The notes beneath the pieces are model-generated. The model ran no database searches. It saw only the letters and a list, made by a program, of their open reading frames with translations, and was not told the origin of the DNA. Shown piece by piece: positions 1 through 8,605 of a stretch of 64,000 nt of DNA; position 1 is the first letter of the stretch; each line of letters opens with the position of its first letter. The stretch is from Acidobacteriota bacterium (lineage in GTDB: Bacteria > Acidobacteriota > UBA890 > WLXD01). Where the stretch lies: the NCBI GenBank assembly GCA_012103255.1, contig WLXD01000002.1:496001-560000 (forward strand), given 5' to 3'. The position numbers and the translations under genes are program-made.

Positions 1-936
1 CACCGCCGCGCGCTTGATCTCGGTATCGGGATCGTCGAGTGCGTTCTCCAGCGCTGCCGTCGCCCGTTCTCCGGCGCGATGTCCAAGCCACATCAACGCC
101 GAGCGGCGCGTTGGGATCGACTCGTCCTGGCGGGCGATCTGGATCAACAAATCAACCGCCTCCGGCTGCTCGGAGATGTGCGCTGCGAACACGGCGCGAT
201 CACGGATCGTGTCGTCGGGGTCGCTCCGCGCCAGCCGCGCAATGGTCGACCACCCCTCCTGACTGCGTTCCGCGCCGAGCCAGAAGATTGCCTGCTCGCG
301 GAGCTTGCGGGGATGCCTGCCTTCCGCCCAGCCCACAACGCGGGCTAGTGCGGCCGGCCCCGCGTGCATCGCCACCGCGGCGACGGCCCCATCTTCGTGT
401 TCTCCGCCGGTCTCCGCCACGTCGACCAACCACGCCAGGCTCTCGGCAGCGGCAACATCGTCCAACCAGGTTACGTTCTGTCCGGTCGCGTCGATCGTGC
501 AGCTCGACTTGAACGTGGCAACACGGTCGAGCTCTCCTCCCTCGAAACGGAGCATGACGCGAATCGCCGCCGGGGGCTCGAGCACAACCGCATCGTCCTC
601 GCGCGCCGTGTTCCAGTGAAAATTGCGCTCACGGTCCAGCGAACAAACGCCGCAAACCCGATCCCCATGATCGTCCTCGTGCATGCAGCACATGCCGCTG
701 TCGGCGGACACGGCCGGAACGGAGTAGCCGACCCAGATCACGTCTGCGTTGCGCCTGATCCGCTGCAGGGCCGCGGGCAGATCAGAGCCCGAACTGCGGC
801 TGACCGATCCGTTCTCGATGCCGTCCGGTCCGAGGAGCGGCCCGGCTTGCGGGATGGCGGCGTCGGCCACCATCCCGCCGCCCAGCAACAGCGCCAGGCC
901 CACGACTCGTACCCATAGTGCTCGCGATGACGACAT
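1..936 (-). CDS. HEAT-repeat secreted protein (C-terminus beyond window start)
   Basis: Reverse-complement ATG at 936 gives MSSSRALWVRVVGLALLLGGGMVADA (signal peptide), later HEAT-like helices (SEQPEAVDLLIQIARQDESIPTRRSALMWLGHRAG); open to the window edge; 3 bp downstream of the 940..2172 gene on the same strand. Confidence 0.75.
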   Translation of the reverse strand, partial: MSSSRALWVRVVGLALLLGGGMVADAAIPQAGPLLGPDGIENGSVSRSSGSDLPAALQRIRRNADVIWVGYSVPAVSADSGMCCMHEDDHGDRVCGVCSLDRERNFHWNTAREDDAVVLEPPAAIRVMLRFEGGELDRVATFKSSCTIDATGQNVTWLDDVAAAESLAWLVDVAETGGEHEDGAVAAVAMHAGPAALARVVGWAEGRHPRKLREQAIFWLGAERSQEGWSTIARLARSDPDDTIRDRAVFAAHISEQPEAVDLLIQIARQDESIPTRRSALMWLGHRAGERATAALENALDDPDTEIKRAAV

Positions 937-939
937 CGG

Positions 940-2172
940 CTACTGCTCGATGATGCGGATCAGGAAATCGACAGCTTCGTCACTGTCCACCATCGACAGC
1001 ATCTGAACGATCCGGCGCCGGTTGTCCACGTCTTCGGTCTGGTCGTATAGATCGATCAGGGCGGTCGCGTCGCCGCGCATCATGAACGCGCTCAGAATCG
1101 AGCCACGGATCTCCTGATCCTGATTGGCTCGATAGAGGTCGAGCAGCGCCGCCTGGACCTCCGCGTCATCTACGCCACCGTCCTCGTCGTGCTCGCCATG
1201 CACCATCCCAAGGCCCTGGATCGCCGTTCGCTTGAGTTCAATGTCCGGCTCGGTCCGAGCGATTTCGATCAGGCGGGACGAGTGCCCGGTCATGAACATG
1301 ACCCCGAGAATCGCCTTCCGCGCCTCGACCGACTCCTCAGCGTCGTACAGCTGCCAAAGCTCTTCGGCCCCGCCCGTCATCGCCAGATGCCGGATCGCGA
1401 GGACCCGCAACTCGTCATCGGCCTCGGTCCGAGCGATCTCGTAGAGCCGCTCAGCGTGCCCGCTCATCATGTAGCCCGAGATGATCGCGCCCTTCACCTC
1501 GCGGTCCGTCGTGCCCGCGTAGATCTCGTCCATCAGCCCCTGAACCCGATCGCCACCGAACATCCCTAGGTGCCGCAGTGCGTACATCTGCATCTCGGGA
1601 TCCGAGTCGTCCCGCGCGATCTCCGCGATCAGATCAACGGCGTTCTCACTGTGTCCCTGGAGGAGAATGAACAACGCCCGCTGCCGCATCTCGATGTCTT
1701 CGTCGGTGCGAATGATCCGCTCGAGCAATGGGAGCGCCCTTTCAGGCTCCACATGCAGGAGGGCGTTGAGCGCGTACAAGCGCATGTCCTCCGGCTCGTC
1801 GCTGCGCTCGACCTGACCACGCGCGCCTCGGATCTCGGCCGCGAGGTGGTCAGCGTCGTCAATCCACGCACTTTCCGGATAGGAGTTGCGTAGCTCCCCG
1901 ATCAACTCGAGGGCTTCGGCGGGGTTGCCGCGGCGTTCCTGGGCATAGGCCATCCAGTACATGGCCGCGGCCGCCCGGCTTCCACCACCCTCGACGACCT
2001 CGGAATAGAGCTCGACGGCCCGGGCGTAGTCCGCCTGCTCGAGCGCTGCTGTCGCGGCGTCGTATACCTCGCTCACCTGACTGGCCGACGGGCCTGACTG
2101 CGCCGTGAGGGGCAGCGCCAGGATCAGCGCAGCTGCCAACAAACTGCTCGTTGCGGTTTTGGAAATCCTCAT
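940..2172 (-). CDS. Secreted TPR/HEAT-repeat protein
   Basis: ORF with signal peptide (SLLAAALILALPLTAQS), N-terminal TPR-like helices, then regular ~29-aa HEAT-like units (SGHAERLYEIARTEADDELRVLAIRHLAM / TGGAEELWQLYDAEESVEARKAILGVMFM). Confidence 0.85.
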   Translation of the reverse strand: MRISKTATSSLLAAALILALPLTAQSGPSASQVSEVYDAATAALEQADYARAVELYSEVVEGGGSRAAAAMYWMAYAQERRGNPAEALELIGELRNSYPESAWIDDADHLAAEIRGARGQVERSDEPEDMRLYALNALLHVEPERALPLLERIIRTDEDIEMRQRALFILLQGHSENAVDLIAEIARDDSDPEMQMYALRHLGMFGGDRVQGLMDEIYAGTTDREVKGAIISGYMMSGHAERLYEIARTEADDELRVLAIRHLAMTGGAEELWQLYDAEESVEARKAILGVMFMTGHSSRLIEIARTEPDIELKRTAIQGLGMVHGEHDEDGGVDDAEVQAALLDLYRANQDQEIRGSILSAFMMRGDATALIDLYDQTEDVDNRRRIVQMLSMVDSDEAVDFLIRIIEQ

Positions 2173-2182
2173 ATCACTCTCC

Positions 2183-2956
2183 TCAGATGTTGTCCCCGTC
2201 GGCGGGAGTTAGCGCCGCCCGGGCTTGTCCTTCGATTACGTTCACCTTGAAAAGCAGATCGCCCGCGGCAATCCGTTCGCGTAGCCAGTCGAGCTCTTCG
2301 GCTGGCACCTGCCCCGAGGTCCGCGCAACCTCGAGCAGAACTCTTTCCAGATCCGACAGCACATCCGCCACCGCCGTCTGGCCGGTGAGCTGCGCGGTTT
2401 GGCGATAAAGCCGGTTGTTCGCCAGGAGCGCCTCTGCACGCACCTGTTGTGCGGTGATATCGACCTCGCCCGCTTCGTCAGCGTTCACGAGTTCAACCAG
2501 AACCATCTTCGCGCTCTGCAGGTGATCGCCCATCGCAACGAACAGGATTCGATCGCGGCTCGGGGCTTGGTCCTCGGGAACGATCTGGGTTCCCGGAGGT
2601 GCGTTGTAGAGGCCTGCCAGGAACGCGACCAGTAGCATCGCCGCGATGGCGCCGACACTCATGACGCGCTGTACGTTCCAGAACGGCACGACGTTCGTAG
2701 CCATCGCCACGCCCTCCGGCTCTGAAGAACGGCCCTCGCGCGCCAGCGCATCACGCTGTCTCGCCCAGATCCGCGCCTCGAAGTCGCTATCCGGCTCGGG
2801 CACAGCGACCTTTGCGGTCGCCTCGAGCACGTGCTGCAGAGAACTCTCCTGTGCCCGGCATTCCGCGCAATCGGAGAGGTGCTGTCGCACCGAACCGGAA
2901 TCCGCGCTGTCCCCCAGCACGTACATCACCAGTTCCTGCTCATCGGGGTGTTTCAT
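2183..2956 (-). CDS. Zinc-finger anti-sigma factor (ZAS type), membrane protein
   Basis: N-terminal H-x3-C-x2-C (HLSDCAEC), one TM segment (VGAIAAMLLVAFLAGLY), 4-bp overlap with the upstream sigma factor gene. Confidence 0.85.
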   Translation of the reverse strand: MKHPDEQELVMYVLGDSADSGSVRQHLSDCAECRAQESSLQHVLEATAKVAVPEPDSDFEARIWARQRDALAREGRSSEPEGVAMATNVVPFWNVQRVMSVGAIAAMLLVAFLAGLYNAPPGTQIVPEDQAPSRDRILFVAMGDHLQSAKMVLVELVNADEAGEVDITAQQVRAEALLANNRLYRQTAQLTGQTAVADVLSDLERVLLEVARTSGQVPAEELDWLRERIAAGDLLFKVNVIEGQARAALTPADGDNI

Positions 2957-3525
2957 GACATCTCACTCGCGAAGGGCGCCAGTTCGCGGCGCATCTTCTG
3001 AACGGCTCTGAAAATGGCGTTCTTGACGGCATTCGTCTGCATATCGAGTGCCTCCCCGATCTCTTTGATCGACAGTCCCTGCAGATGACGCAAGGTGAAC
3101 GCCGCGCGCTCCCCTGGCGTGAGGCGATCGAGGGCGCCCGCGATGTGGTCGGTAATCTGTCCGCCCTCGGCGACGCGCTCTGGCCCGGGCGTGGCCGCGG
3201 CAAATGGCAGCAGATCTCCTGTGGCGTCCTCGAGCGTCGACTCCCGCGTGGCGTGGCGCTGGCGTTTGCGCACGACATCCATGGCGGCGTTGGCCGCGAC
3301 TCGATACAGCCATGTACTGAAGCGGGCGCGCTCCTCGAATCCGTCGAGACGTTTGAACACTCGGAGGAACGTCTCCTGCACGGCTTCCTCGGCATCCGCG
3401 GGGTTCCCCACGATCCGGTAGGCCACATTGAACACACTTCGGCTGTGCTGCTCGACGAGCATCTTGAAAGCCTCTTGTTCGCCCGCCTGTGCGCGGGCTA
3501 TGAGTGCGGGAGTGTTCGCGTCCAT
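2953..3525 (-). CDS. ECF RNA polymerase sigma factor
   Basis: Sigma70 region 2 (VFNVAYRIVGNPADAEEAVQETFLRVFKRLDGFEERARFSTWLYRVAANAA) and region 4 (LTPGERAAFTLRHLQGLSIKEIGEALDMQTNAVKNAIFRAVQKMRR). Confidence 0.95.
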   Translation of the reverse strand: MDANTPALIARAQAGEQEAFKMLVEQHSRSVFNVAYRIVGNPADAEEAVQETFLRVFKRLDGFEERARFSTWLYRVAANAAMDVVRKRQRHATRESTLEDATGDLLPFAAATPGPERVAEGGQITDHIAGALDRLTPGERAAFTLRHLQGLSIKEIGEALDMQTNAVKNAIFRAVQKMRRELAPFASEMS

Positions 3526-3548
3526 ACCTGCTTCTTAAGACGGACGGT

Positions 3549-3570
3549 CCAGGCGGGCGGTTAGGCCCGC
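3549..3570 (-). other. Hairpin in the putative 5' leader of the ECF sigma gene
   Basis: Perfect 8-bp arms AGGCGGGC-ggttag-GCCCGCCT, about 25 nt upstream of the sigma factor start codon. Confidence 0.4.
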
Positions 3571-3631
3571 CTGCGAGAAAAAAGAGACCGCTGCGTTAGC
3601 CCCGACCATCGTGCGCTGGCTCGAGCAGGAT

Positions 3632-3660
3632 GAAACTTCTTGACGCTTTCCTACGTTTCT
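3632..3660 (+). promoter_or_regulatory. Candidate ECF-type promoter P1
   Basis: GAAACTT (3632-3638)-N15-CGTTTCT (3654-3660), resembling an ECF -35 AAC and -10 CGT signature. Confidence 0.45.
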
Positions 3661-3672
3661 TCCTGCAGGCAC

Positions 3673-3701
3673 GAAACCTGGGCCACCAGGCAGCCGTAGA
3701 G
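3673..3701 (+). promoter_or_regulatory. Candidate ECF-type promoter P2
   Basis: GAAACCT (3673-3679)-N15-CGTAGAG (3695-3701), same spacing as P1. Confidence 0.4.
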
Positions 3702-3752
3702 CCACTTAACAGGATGCTTTCCAACTACTCCAGCGATCATCCGGAGGACGAA

Positions 3753-4334
3753 ATGACTCGCAAGGTACTGACTCTCGCTCTAGGCGCCATTCTGGTTCTG
3801 GCAGCCGGCACTCCGGCGCTCGGCCAGACGGCCGAATGGATCCATATCCGCGTAACCGAGGACGAGGGCACCAACGTCAACGTCAATCTCCCGATGTCGC
3901 TCATCACGGTCGCCATGGAAATCGCCCAACAACACGTGTCCGACGAGGCCATGGACTTCGGTGACGATTTCGACGGCCGCATCAGCTTCGGCCGCCACCA
4001 CGACATGGAGGTCGAGGATCTCCGCAAGATGTGGCAGGAATTGCGTGACGCTGGCGATGCTGACTACGTCCAGGTCGAGGATGGCGACGAGACGGTGAAC
4101 ATCTACCGTCGCGGTGAGCGCGTATTCATCGAAGTTGACGAGGACGGTGACGAGAAGGTACGCATGCAGGTACCCTTCTCCGTGGTCGACGTTCTCCTGG
4201 ACGGCGAAGGCAATGAACTCAATCTCGTCGGCGCGCTCAACGAAATGGCGCAGAACAACGACGGCGAGGTTCTCCAGGTGAACGACGGCGACACCACCGT
4301 TCGCATCTGGATCGACGACAACCCCCAGGGCTAA
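3753..4334 (+). CDS. Secreted protein of unknown function, two copies of a shared module
   Basis: Start at 3753 (MTRKVLTLALGAILVLAAGTPALGQ signal peptide, GGAGGA upstream) preferred over the tracker start at 3630; contains VNVNLPMSL...DGDETVNIY and VRMQVPFSV...DGDTTVRIW. Confidence 0.75.
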   Translation: MTRKVLTLALGAILVLAAGTPALGQTAEWIHIRVTEDEGTNVNVNLPMSLITVAMEIAQQHVSDEAMDFGDDFDGRISFGRHHDMEVEDLRKMWQELRDAGDADYVQVEDGDETVNIYRRGERVFIEVDEDGDEKVRMQVPFSVVDVLLDGEGNELNLVGALNEMAQNNDGEVLQVNDGDTTVRIWIDDNPQG

Positions 4335-4339
4335 AAGTC

Positions 4340-4873
4340 ATGTTCCTGACCAAGGTAGCCGCACTGACCCTCCTCCCCGTCGCCCTCATGGGCGGCGTGG
4401 TGGCCAACTCTTCGATCATGCTGGTCGAGGTCGATGCCGACGATGTCCACATCATGGTGCCGGTGCCCCTGTCGCTGGCCCAGGTTGCGGTCGCTTTCGC
4501 GCCGGACGAAGCCAAGTACGTGGATGTCGAGGAAGCCGGCCAGTACATCCCGTACCTCGCTGACTTCGTAGACGCCCTCCGCGACGTGCCGGAAAACGTC
4601 ATGCTCGTCGAGGTGATCGACGGCGACGACCACGTGCAGGTCTTCCTGGAAGACGACAACCTGCGCGTCAGTGTTGACGAGGGTCACGACCGTGGCGCTA
4701 CCGTGAACGTGCGGGTGCCGCTCGCTTCGGTGGCGGCGATGGTCGATGCCTACGACGCCGACACCAACACGCTCCGCACCTCGCGACTGGTCGGAGCACT
4801 ACGCGCCGCGCCGAGTGGCGATCTCGTCCATGTCATCGACGGCGACGAAGAGGTTCGGATTCGCATGTGGTAG
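4340..4873 (+). CDS. Secreted/anchored protein of unknown function, paralogous modules to upstream gene
   Basis: Hydrophobic N-terminus; VHIMVPVPLSL...DGDDHVQVF and VNVRVPLASV...DGDEEVRIRMW; 5 bp after the preceding stop. Confidence 0.75.
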   Translation: MFLTKVAALTLLPVALMGGVVANSSIMLVEVDADDVHIMVPVPLSLAQVAVAFAPDEAKYVDVEEAGQYIPYLADFVDALRDVPENVMLVEVIDGDDHVQVFLEDDNLRVSVDEGHDRGATVNVRVPLASVAAMVDAYDADTNTLRTSRLVGALRAAPSGDLVHVIDGDEEVRIRMW

Positions 4874-4901
4874 ACGGCCGACAGGGTGCTACACTTCAGG
4901 C

Positions 4902-4960
4902 ACCCCACGGCTGGGGTATTGAGGGCTCGGAGAGCTTCGGCTTTCCGGGCCCTCTTCTTT
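4902..4960. terminator. Tandem-hairpin intrinsic terminator between convergent genes
   Basis: ACCCCACGGCTGGGGT (4902-4917), then a 15-bp stem with a C(UUCG)G tetraloop, GAGGGCTCGGAGAGC-TTCG-GCTTTCCGGGCCCTC (4921-4954, two G-T pairs), followed by TTCTTT. Confidence 0.8.
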
Positions 4961-4977
4961 CTGCCTAGGCGTCCTGT

Positions 4978-6018
4978 CTACAGCCGGAAGAGCTTCGTGA
5001 TCTTCAGGATCAGCGCCCGATCGATCAACGCCGGATTCTCGGTCAACCTCGACTCGTTGTACACGAGGAAGATGTCCGACAGCGGCTCGTAGTTGTAGCG
5101 CAGGCGCACATTCGACAGGAACTGATCCGTCAGGTTGTCGTACTGGAACAGCCCCGACAACGCCAACTTGGTGTTGAAGTCGTAGGCAAGACGCGAGCTC
5201 ACCAGTGTCGTCTTGAAGGCGCCACCCGAAAGGGTGATGTCGTTGAGGTTCACCGAAACGGCGGCGTTGAAGCGCGCCCCGAGCCGGAAGCCACTACCGA
5301 ATTCCCAGTTCTTCTTCCGGCCGTCCCAGAACGAGCCCCACGTGTACAGGGCCGAGACCCAGACAACCCGGCTCTGGTCGGACCTGAATTCGAGCTGCAC
5401 CTCGTCGGTCATCTCTCCGGCTGCCTCCCACGAGGCGTCCCAATCGTCGTTGAAGGTAGAGCCGCTGCCGCCGCCTGGCCCCGAAGTACCGCCCTCGCCG
5501 ATGATTTGGGCGTCGAACAAGGCTCCATGGGCGTTGGTTTCGAAGAAGAAGCCGTTACGGTGGTCGTGGTACGTGTCGAGCGTCACGGCAAAGGCGTCGT
5601 TGTCATCGTGACTCTCGTCGCGTCGGAGCACCGTTGCCACCATCTGATCGGGCTCGCTGTCCCACAACATCGCGGAGATATAGAGGTACTCGGCGTCGTA
5701 CAGCACGCGGACTTCGCTTCGTTCGGTGGCCGGTGCGCCCTCATTCGGTTGCGACTGCACGAATTCCGTGATCGGGATCGCGACCCGCCAGGCAGCATCG
5801 TCCAGACGGCCATCGATCTGCGGCCGTGTGTTGGTGAAGGTCGCGGCCGCGACAAATGCACGGTCAGGGTCCGTCGATGCCGCCGCCGCCGCGGCCTGTC
5901 TCTGCGCCGCAGTAAGAGCGGCCCGCGACTCCTGCGCGCGGGCGACGCCCTGCGCCCCGGCAAGCAAGAGCACGAGTGCGCACGAAACCCGCGAGACAAG
6001 CGTTCGAGAGACCAGCAT
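4978..6018 (-). CDS. CBM9-like / DUF5916-like outer-membrane protein, apparently shortened
   Basis: Signal peptide; DGRLDDAAWRVAIPITEFVQSQPNEGAPATERSEVRVLYDAEYLYISAMLWDSEPD (CBM9-like); ends with beta-barrel-like strands LRYNYEPLSDIFLVYNESR...RALILKITKLFRL. Confidence 0.75.
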   Translation of the reverse strand: MLVSRTLVSRVSCALVLLLAGAQGVARAQESRAALTAAQRQAAAAAASTDPDRAFVAAATFTNTRPQIDGRLDDAAWRVAIPITEFVQSQPNEGAPATERSEVRVLYDAEYLYISAMLWDSEPDQMVATVLRRDESHDDNDAFAVTLDTYHDHRNGFFFETNAHGALFDAQIIGEGGTSGPGGGSGSTFNDDWDASWEAAGEMTDEVQLEFRSDQSRVVWVSALYTWGSFWDGRKKNWEFGSGFRLGARFNAAVSVNLNDITLSGGAFKTTLVSSRLAYDFNTKLALSGLFQYDNLTDQFLSNVRLRYNYEPLSDIFLVYNESRLTENPALIDRALILKITKLFRL

Positions 6019-6295
6019 CTAGGAGCCTTTGGCGATCACTGAGCATGGGGCGATCTGCATCAACCTAACCGATCTGGAGCCCCGGCGCTTGTCGCCGTCA
6101 GGTACGCCACGGGCAGTCCGAGAGCCCCGAATGATCGCGAGCAGGCACCGCTGGTTCGCATGCCGGGCCTCCGGTAAGTTCTGTGTCTCGAGATCGGAGG
6201 GTGATCGATCTAGTCGCCCCGATTGAGGCGGACAACAACTCACCGCGGATCCCTTCAGCGCTGTCCGGACAGCGGAGACGACGAGCCACACGACG

Positions 6296-7735
6296 ATGAC
6301 GATCTGGCTGGCTTTCATCGCCTACGCAGCGCTTGCGATCGGGCTCGGATGGCGGGCGTCTCGACATGGCGACCCGGCGAGCGCCGACTACTGGACCGCC
6401 GGCCGCGGACTCAGCGGCTGGGAAGTCGGCGCGTCGCTGTCAGCCGGCTTCCTGTCGATCTCATGGTCGTGCGTGTACGCCGTACAGCTGTTCTACTGGT
6501 ACGGCCTGGGCGCGCTGTGGTTGATGACGATTCCCTGGCTGATCGCCCTCGGTGGAATCTACTGGCTCAGTCGCCGCTACCACGACCTCCCGGCCTTCAG
6601 TCAGCCCGAGATGGTCGGGCAGCGATTTGGAGCCTCGGCTCGTCGCCGCGTGGCGCTGGCGCTCGCCTTCGTGTTTCTTGTCTGGGGAGGCGCCGAGATC
6701 TATGTCGCGGCGAACCTGCTGGCGCCCCAGATGGGGATTCCGCGCGAAGCCCTCGTGTTATCGATCGCCCTTGTGGTCGGCATCTACTCCGTCCTCGGCG
6801 GATTCCGTGCCGTCATCGACACGGACAAGGTTCAGTACGGAATCGTCGCGCTCTACATCGGCGCGATGGCCTGGCTCGCCCAGCGCGGGCTCACGGCGGT
6901 CCGCGCGGAGACTGGAAGCGACGCGGCACCGGCCTCGTTGCTCCTCGAACTCCCGCTCCGCGGAGCACTCTCAGACGCGCCCTGGACCGACCTTCTCGCT
7001 GGCGGGCTCGTGACGATCGCGCTCACTTTCGTGGCCTACCTGCCAGGCTGGCTCTTCGAGACCGATCTCTGGCTCCGTGTGCAGGCCGCAAGGGATGCAC
7101 GAGCGGCGCGCCAGGGCGTTCTGTTCGCCGCAATCAACCTGGTCCTGTTCCCCATGAACGGCGCCGAATTCCCCACGGCGATCGGCAACGACGCCGACGG
7201 GATCTTCGCCGCACTGGTGACGACCTACGCGCCGGCGTGGCTCGCGGCCGCCGTAGCCGTTGGCCTGGTAGCCGCCGCGATGAGCACCATCGATACTTGC
7301 ACACACGTCATTGCGGTTTCGGTCGGCTACGACATGCTGGAGGCCCATCGACGCGAACCTGAAACTGCGCGCCGCTTGTCACGCAACACGACGATCGCAG
7401 CGCTGGCCGGCGCCACTCTGTTTGCGCTCGCAACGGAGTCCCTCTGGGACATCTTCTATCTGTCCTCAGGCGTTCTCACGGCCGCGGTCGCGCTTCCCGT
7501 GGCCGCAGTTCTCTGGACCTGGGCAACTACGCGCATGGTCGAGTGGTCCACGAGTGCGGGATTCGCGGGAACGATCACGGCCTACTTCCTCGAAACCTAT
7601 GGCCCGCTGAACGCAGCGGAGCCGGCCTGGCTGGCCGGCTCCGGACTTGGCTTCATTGTTTGGGGCGTCGTCGCAGCTCTCGTCGGTGCGATAGCCGGAT
7701 GGGCCACCACGCCAACAGCGGCGAAGCTAGTCTGA
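6296..7735 (+). CDS. Sodium:solute symporter family (SSS) transporter
   Basis: Multi-TM; DYWTAGRGLSGWEVGASLSAGFLSISW...GGFRAVIDTDKVQYGIV...AAAMSTIDTCTHVIAVSVGYDML. Confidence 0.88.
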   Translation: MTIWLAFIAYAALAIGLGWRASRHGDPASADYWTAGRGLSGWEVGASLSAGFLSISWSCVYAVQLFYWYGLGALWLMTIPWLIALGGIYWLSRRYHDLPAFSQPEMVGQRFGASARRRVALALAFVFLVWGGAEIYVAANLLAPQMGIPREALVLSIALVVGIYSVLGGFRAVIDTDKVQYGIVALYIGAMAWLAQRGLTAVRAETGSDAAPASLLLELPLRGALSDAPWTDLLAGGLVTIALTFVAYLPGWLFETDLWLRVQAARDARAARQGVLFAAINLVLFPMNGAEFPTAIGNDADGIFAALVTTYAPAWLAAAVAVGLVAAAMSTIDTCTHVIAVSVGYDMLEAHRREPETARRLSRNTTIAALAGATLFALATESLWDIFYLSSGVLTAAVALPVAAVLWTWATTRMVEWSTSAGFAGTITAYFLETYGPLNAAEPAWLAGSGLGFIVWGVVAALVGAIAGWATTPTAAKLV

Positions 7736-7736
7736 G

Positions 7737-8498
7737 TTACTCCGCGGGCTTGCGGAACTTCAGCAGCATGCGATCCGTCTGGTAGCGCGTCTGTCCTTCG
7801 AGGCTGTAGACGGTGTAGTCATCGTCATCTCGACGCAGGATGTCGGAGGCCTCGACGTACTCAAAGCCGGCCGCTGCGAAATCGTCGATCACCGTTTGCT
7901 CGCCGAGGCGATGCGTTTCCATGTTGTGACCGGACTCTTCGTTCAGACGGACCTCGACCACACCAACCACTCCGCCTGGCTTCATGGCGCGAAAGATCTC
8001 GCCCAACTGCACCGGAACGTCCGGGAAGAGGTGATACGCGCGAATGGCGAGCGCAGCGTCCACCGAACCATCCTGCAATTCGGCCACGTCACCGATGAAC
8101 TGAAAGTTGTAGTCGGAAAGATCACCGCCTACCGCGCGCTCCTGGAACTGCTCTTGCGCGCGCTCGGCAATCACCGTCCCGCTGGTGCCAACCACGGGCG
8201 CTACGCGCTCCGCGTTGTAGCCGCCTCCCGCCAGTAGATCGACCACCGTCTGGCCTTCAGCGATCTCGAGGAAAGCGTAGACCTGGTCGGGCATCGAGTA
8301 CTCGGCGCGCTCGTCGCCCGCCATCCCGTGGCCATCGCCACCATCACCGTCCTCGCCGTCGCCGTGATCTTCACCGCCGTCCTCATCGTGGCCGGCTTCA
8401 GCGGCGGTCTCGGACTCGAGCGAGTCGTCGTAGTTGGAGCAGCCGAACGCGAGTGCGGCGACGAACATGAGGACGAGAGCGAGCAAACGGTGGCGCAT
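7737..8498 (-). CDS. Lipoprotein-type class I SAM-dependent methyltransferase-like protein
   Basis: Lipobox-like MRHRLLALVLMFVAALAFGCS; His/Asp/Gly-rich linker; motif I VVDLLAGGGYNAERVAPVVG and IFRAMKPGGVVGVVEV. Confidence 0.8.
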   Translation of the reverse strand: MRHRLLALVLMFVAALAFGCSNYDDSLESETAAEAGHDEDGGEDHGDGEDGDGGDGHGMAGDERAEYSMPDQVYAFLEIAEGQTVVDLLAGGGYNAERVAPVVGTSGTVIAERAQEQFQERAVGGDLSDYNFQFIGDVAELQDGSVDAALAIRAYHLFPDVPVQLGEIFRAMKPGGVVGVVEVRLNEESGHNMETHRLGEQTVIDDFAAAGFEYVEASDILRRDDDDYTVYSLEGQTRYQTDRMLLKFRKPAE

Positions 8499-8605
8499 TG
8501 AGAACTCCGTGAGAGGTACGCAGGCTTCCGAGGACCGGAGATGATCCTCCAGGCGACCGAAACTGTAGCCGGCCGACCCCGGCCGTCACAAGTTGCAGCG
8601 CCGCG

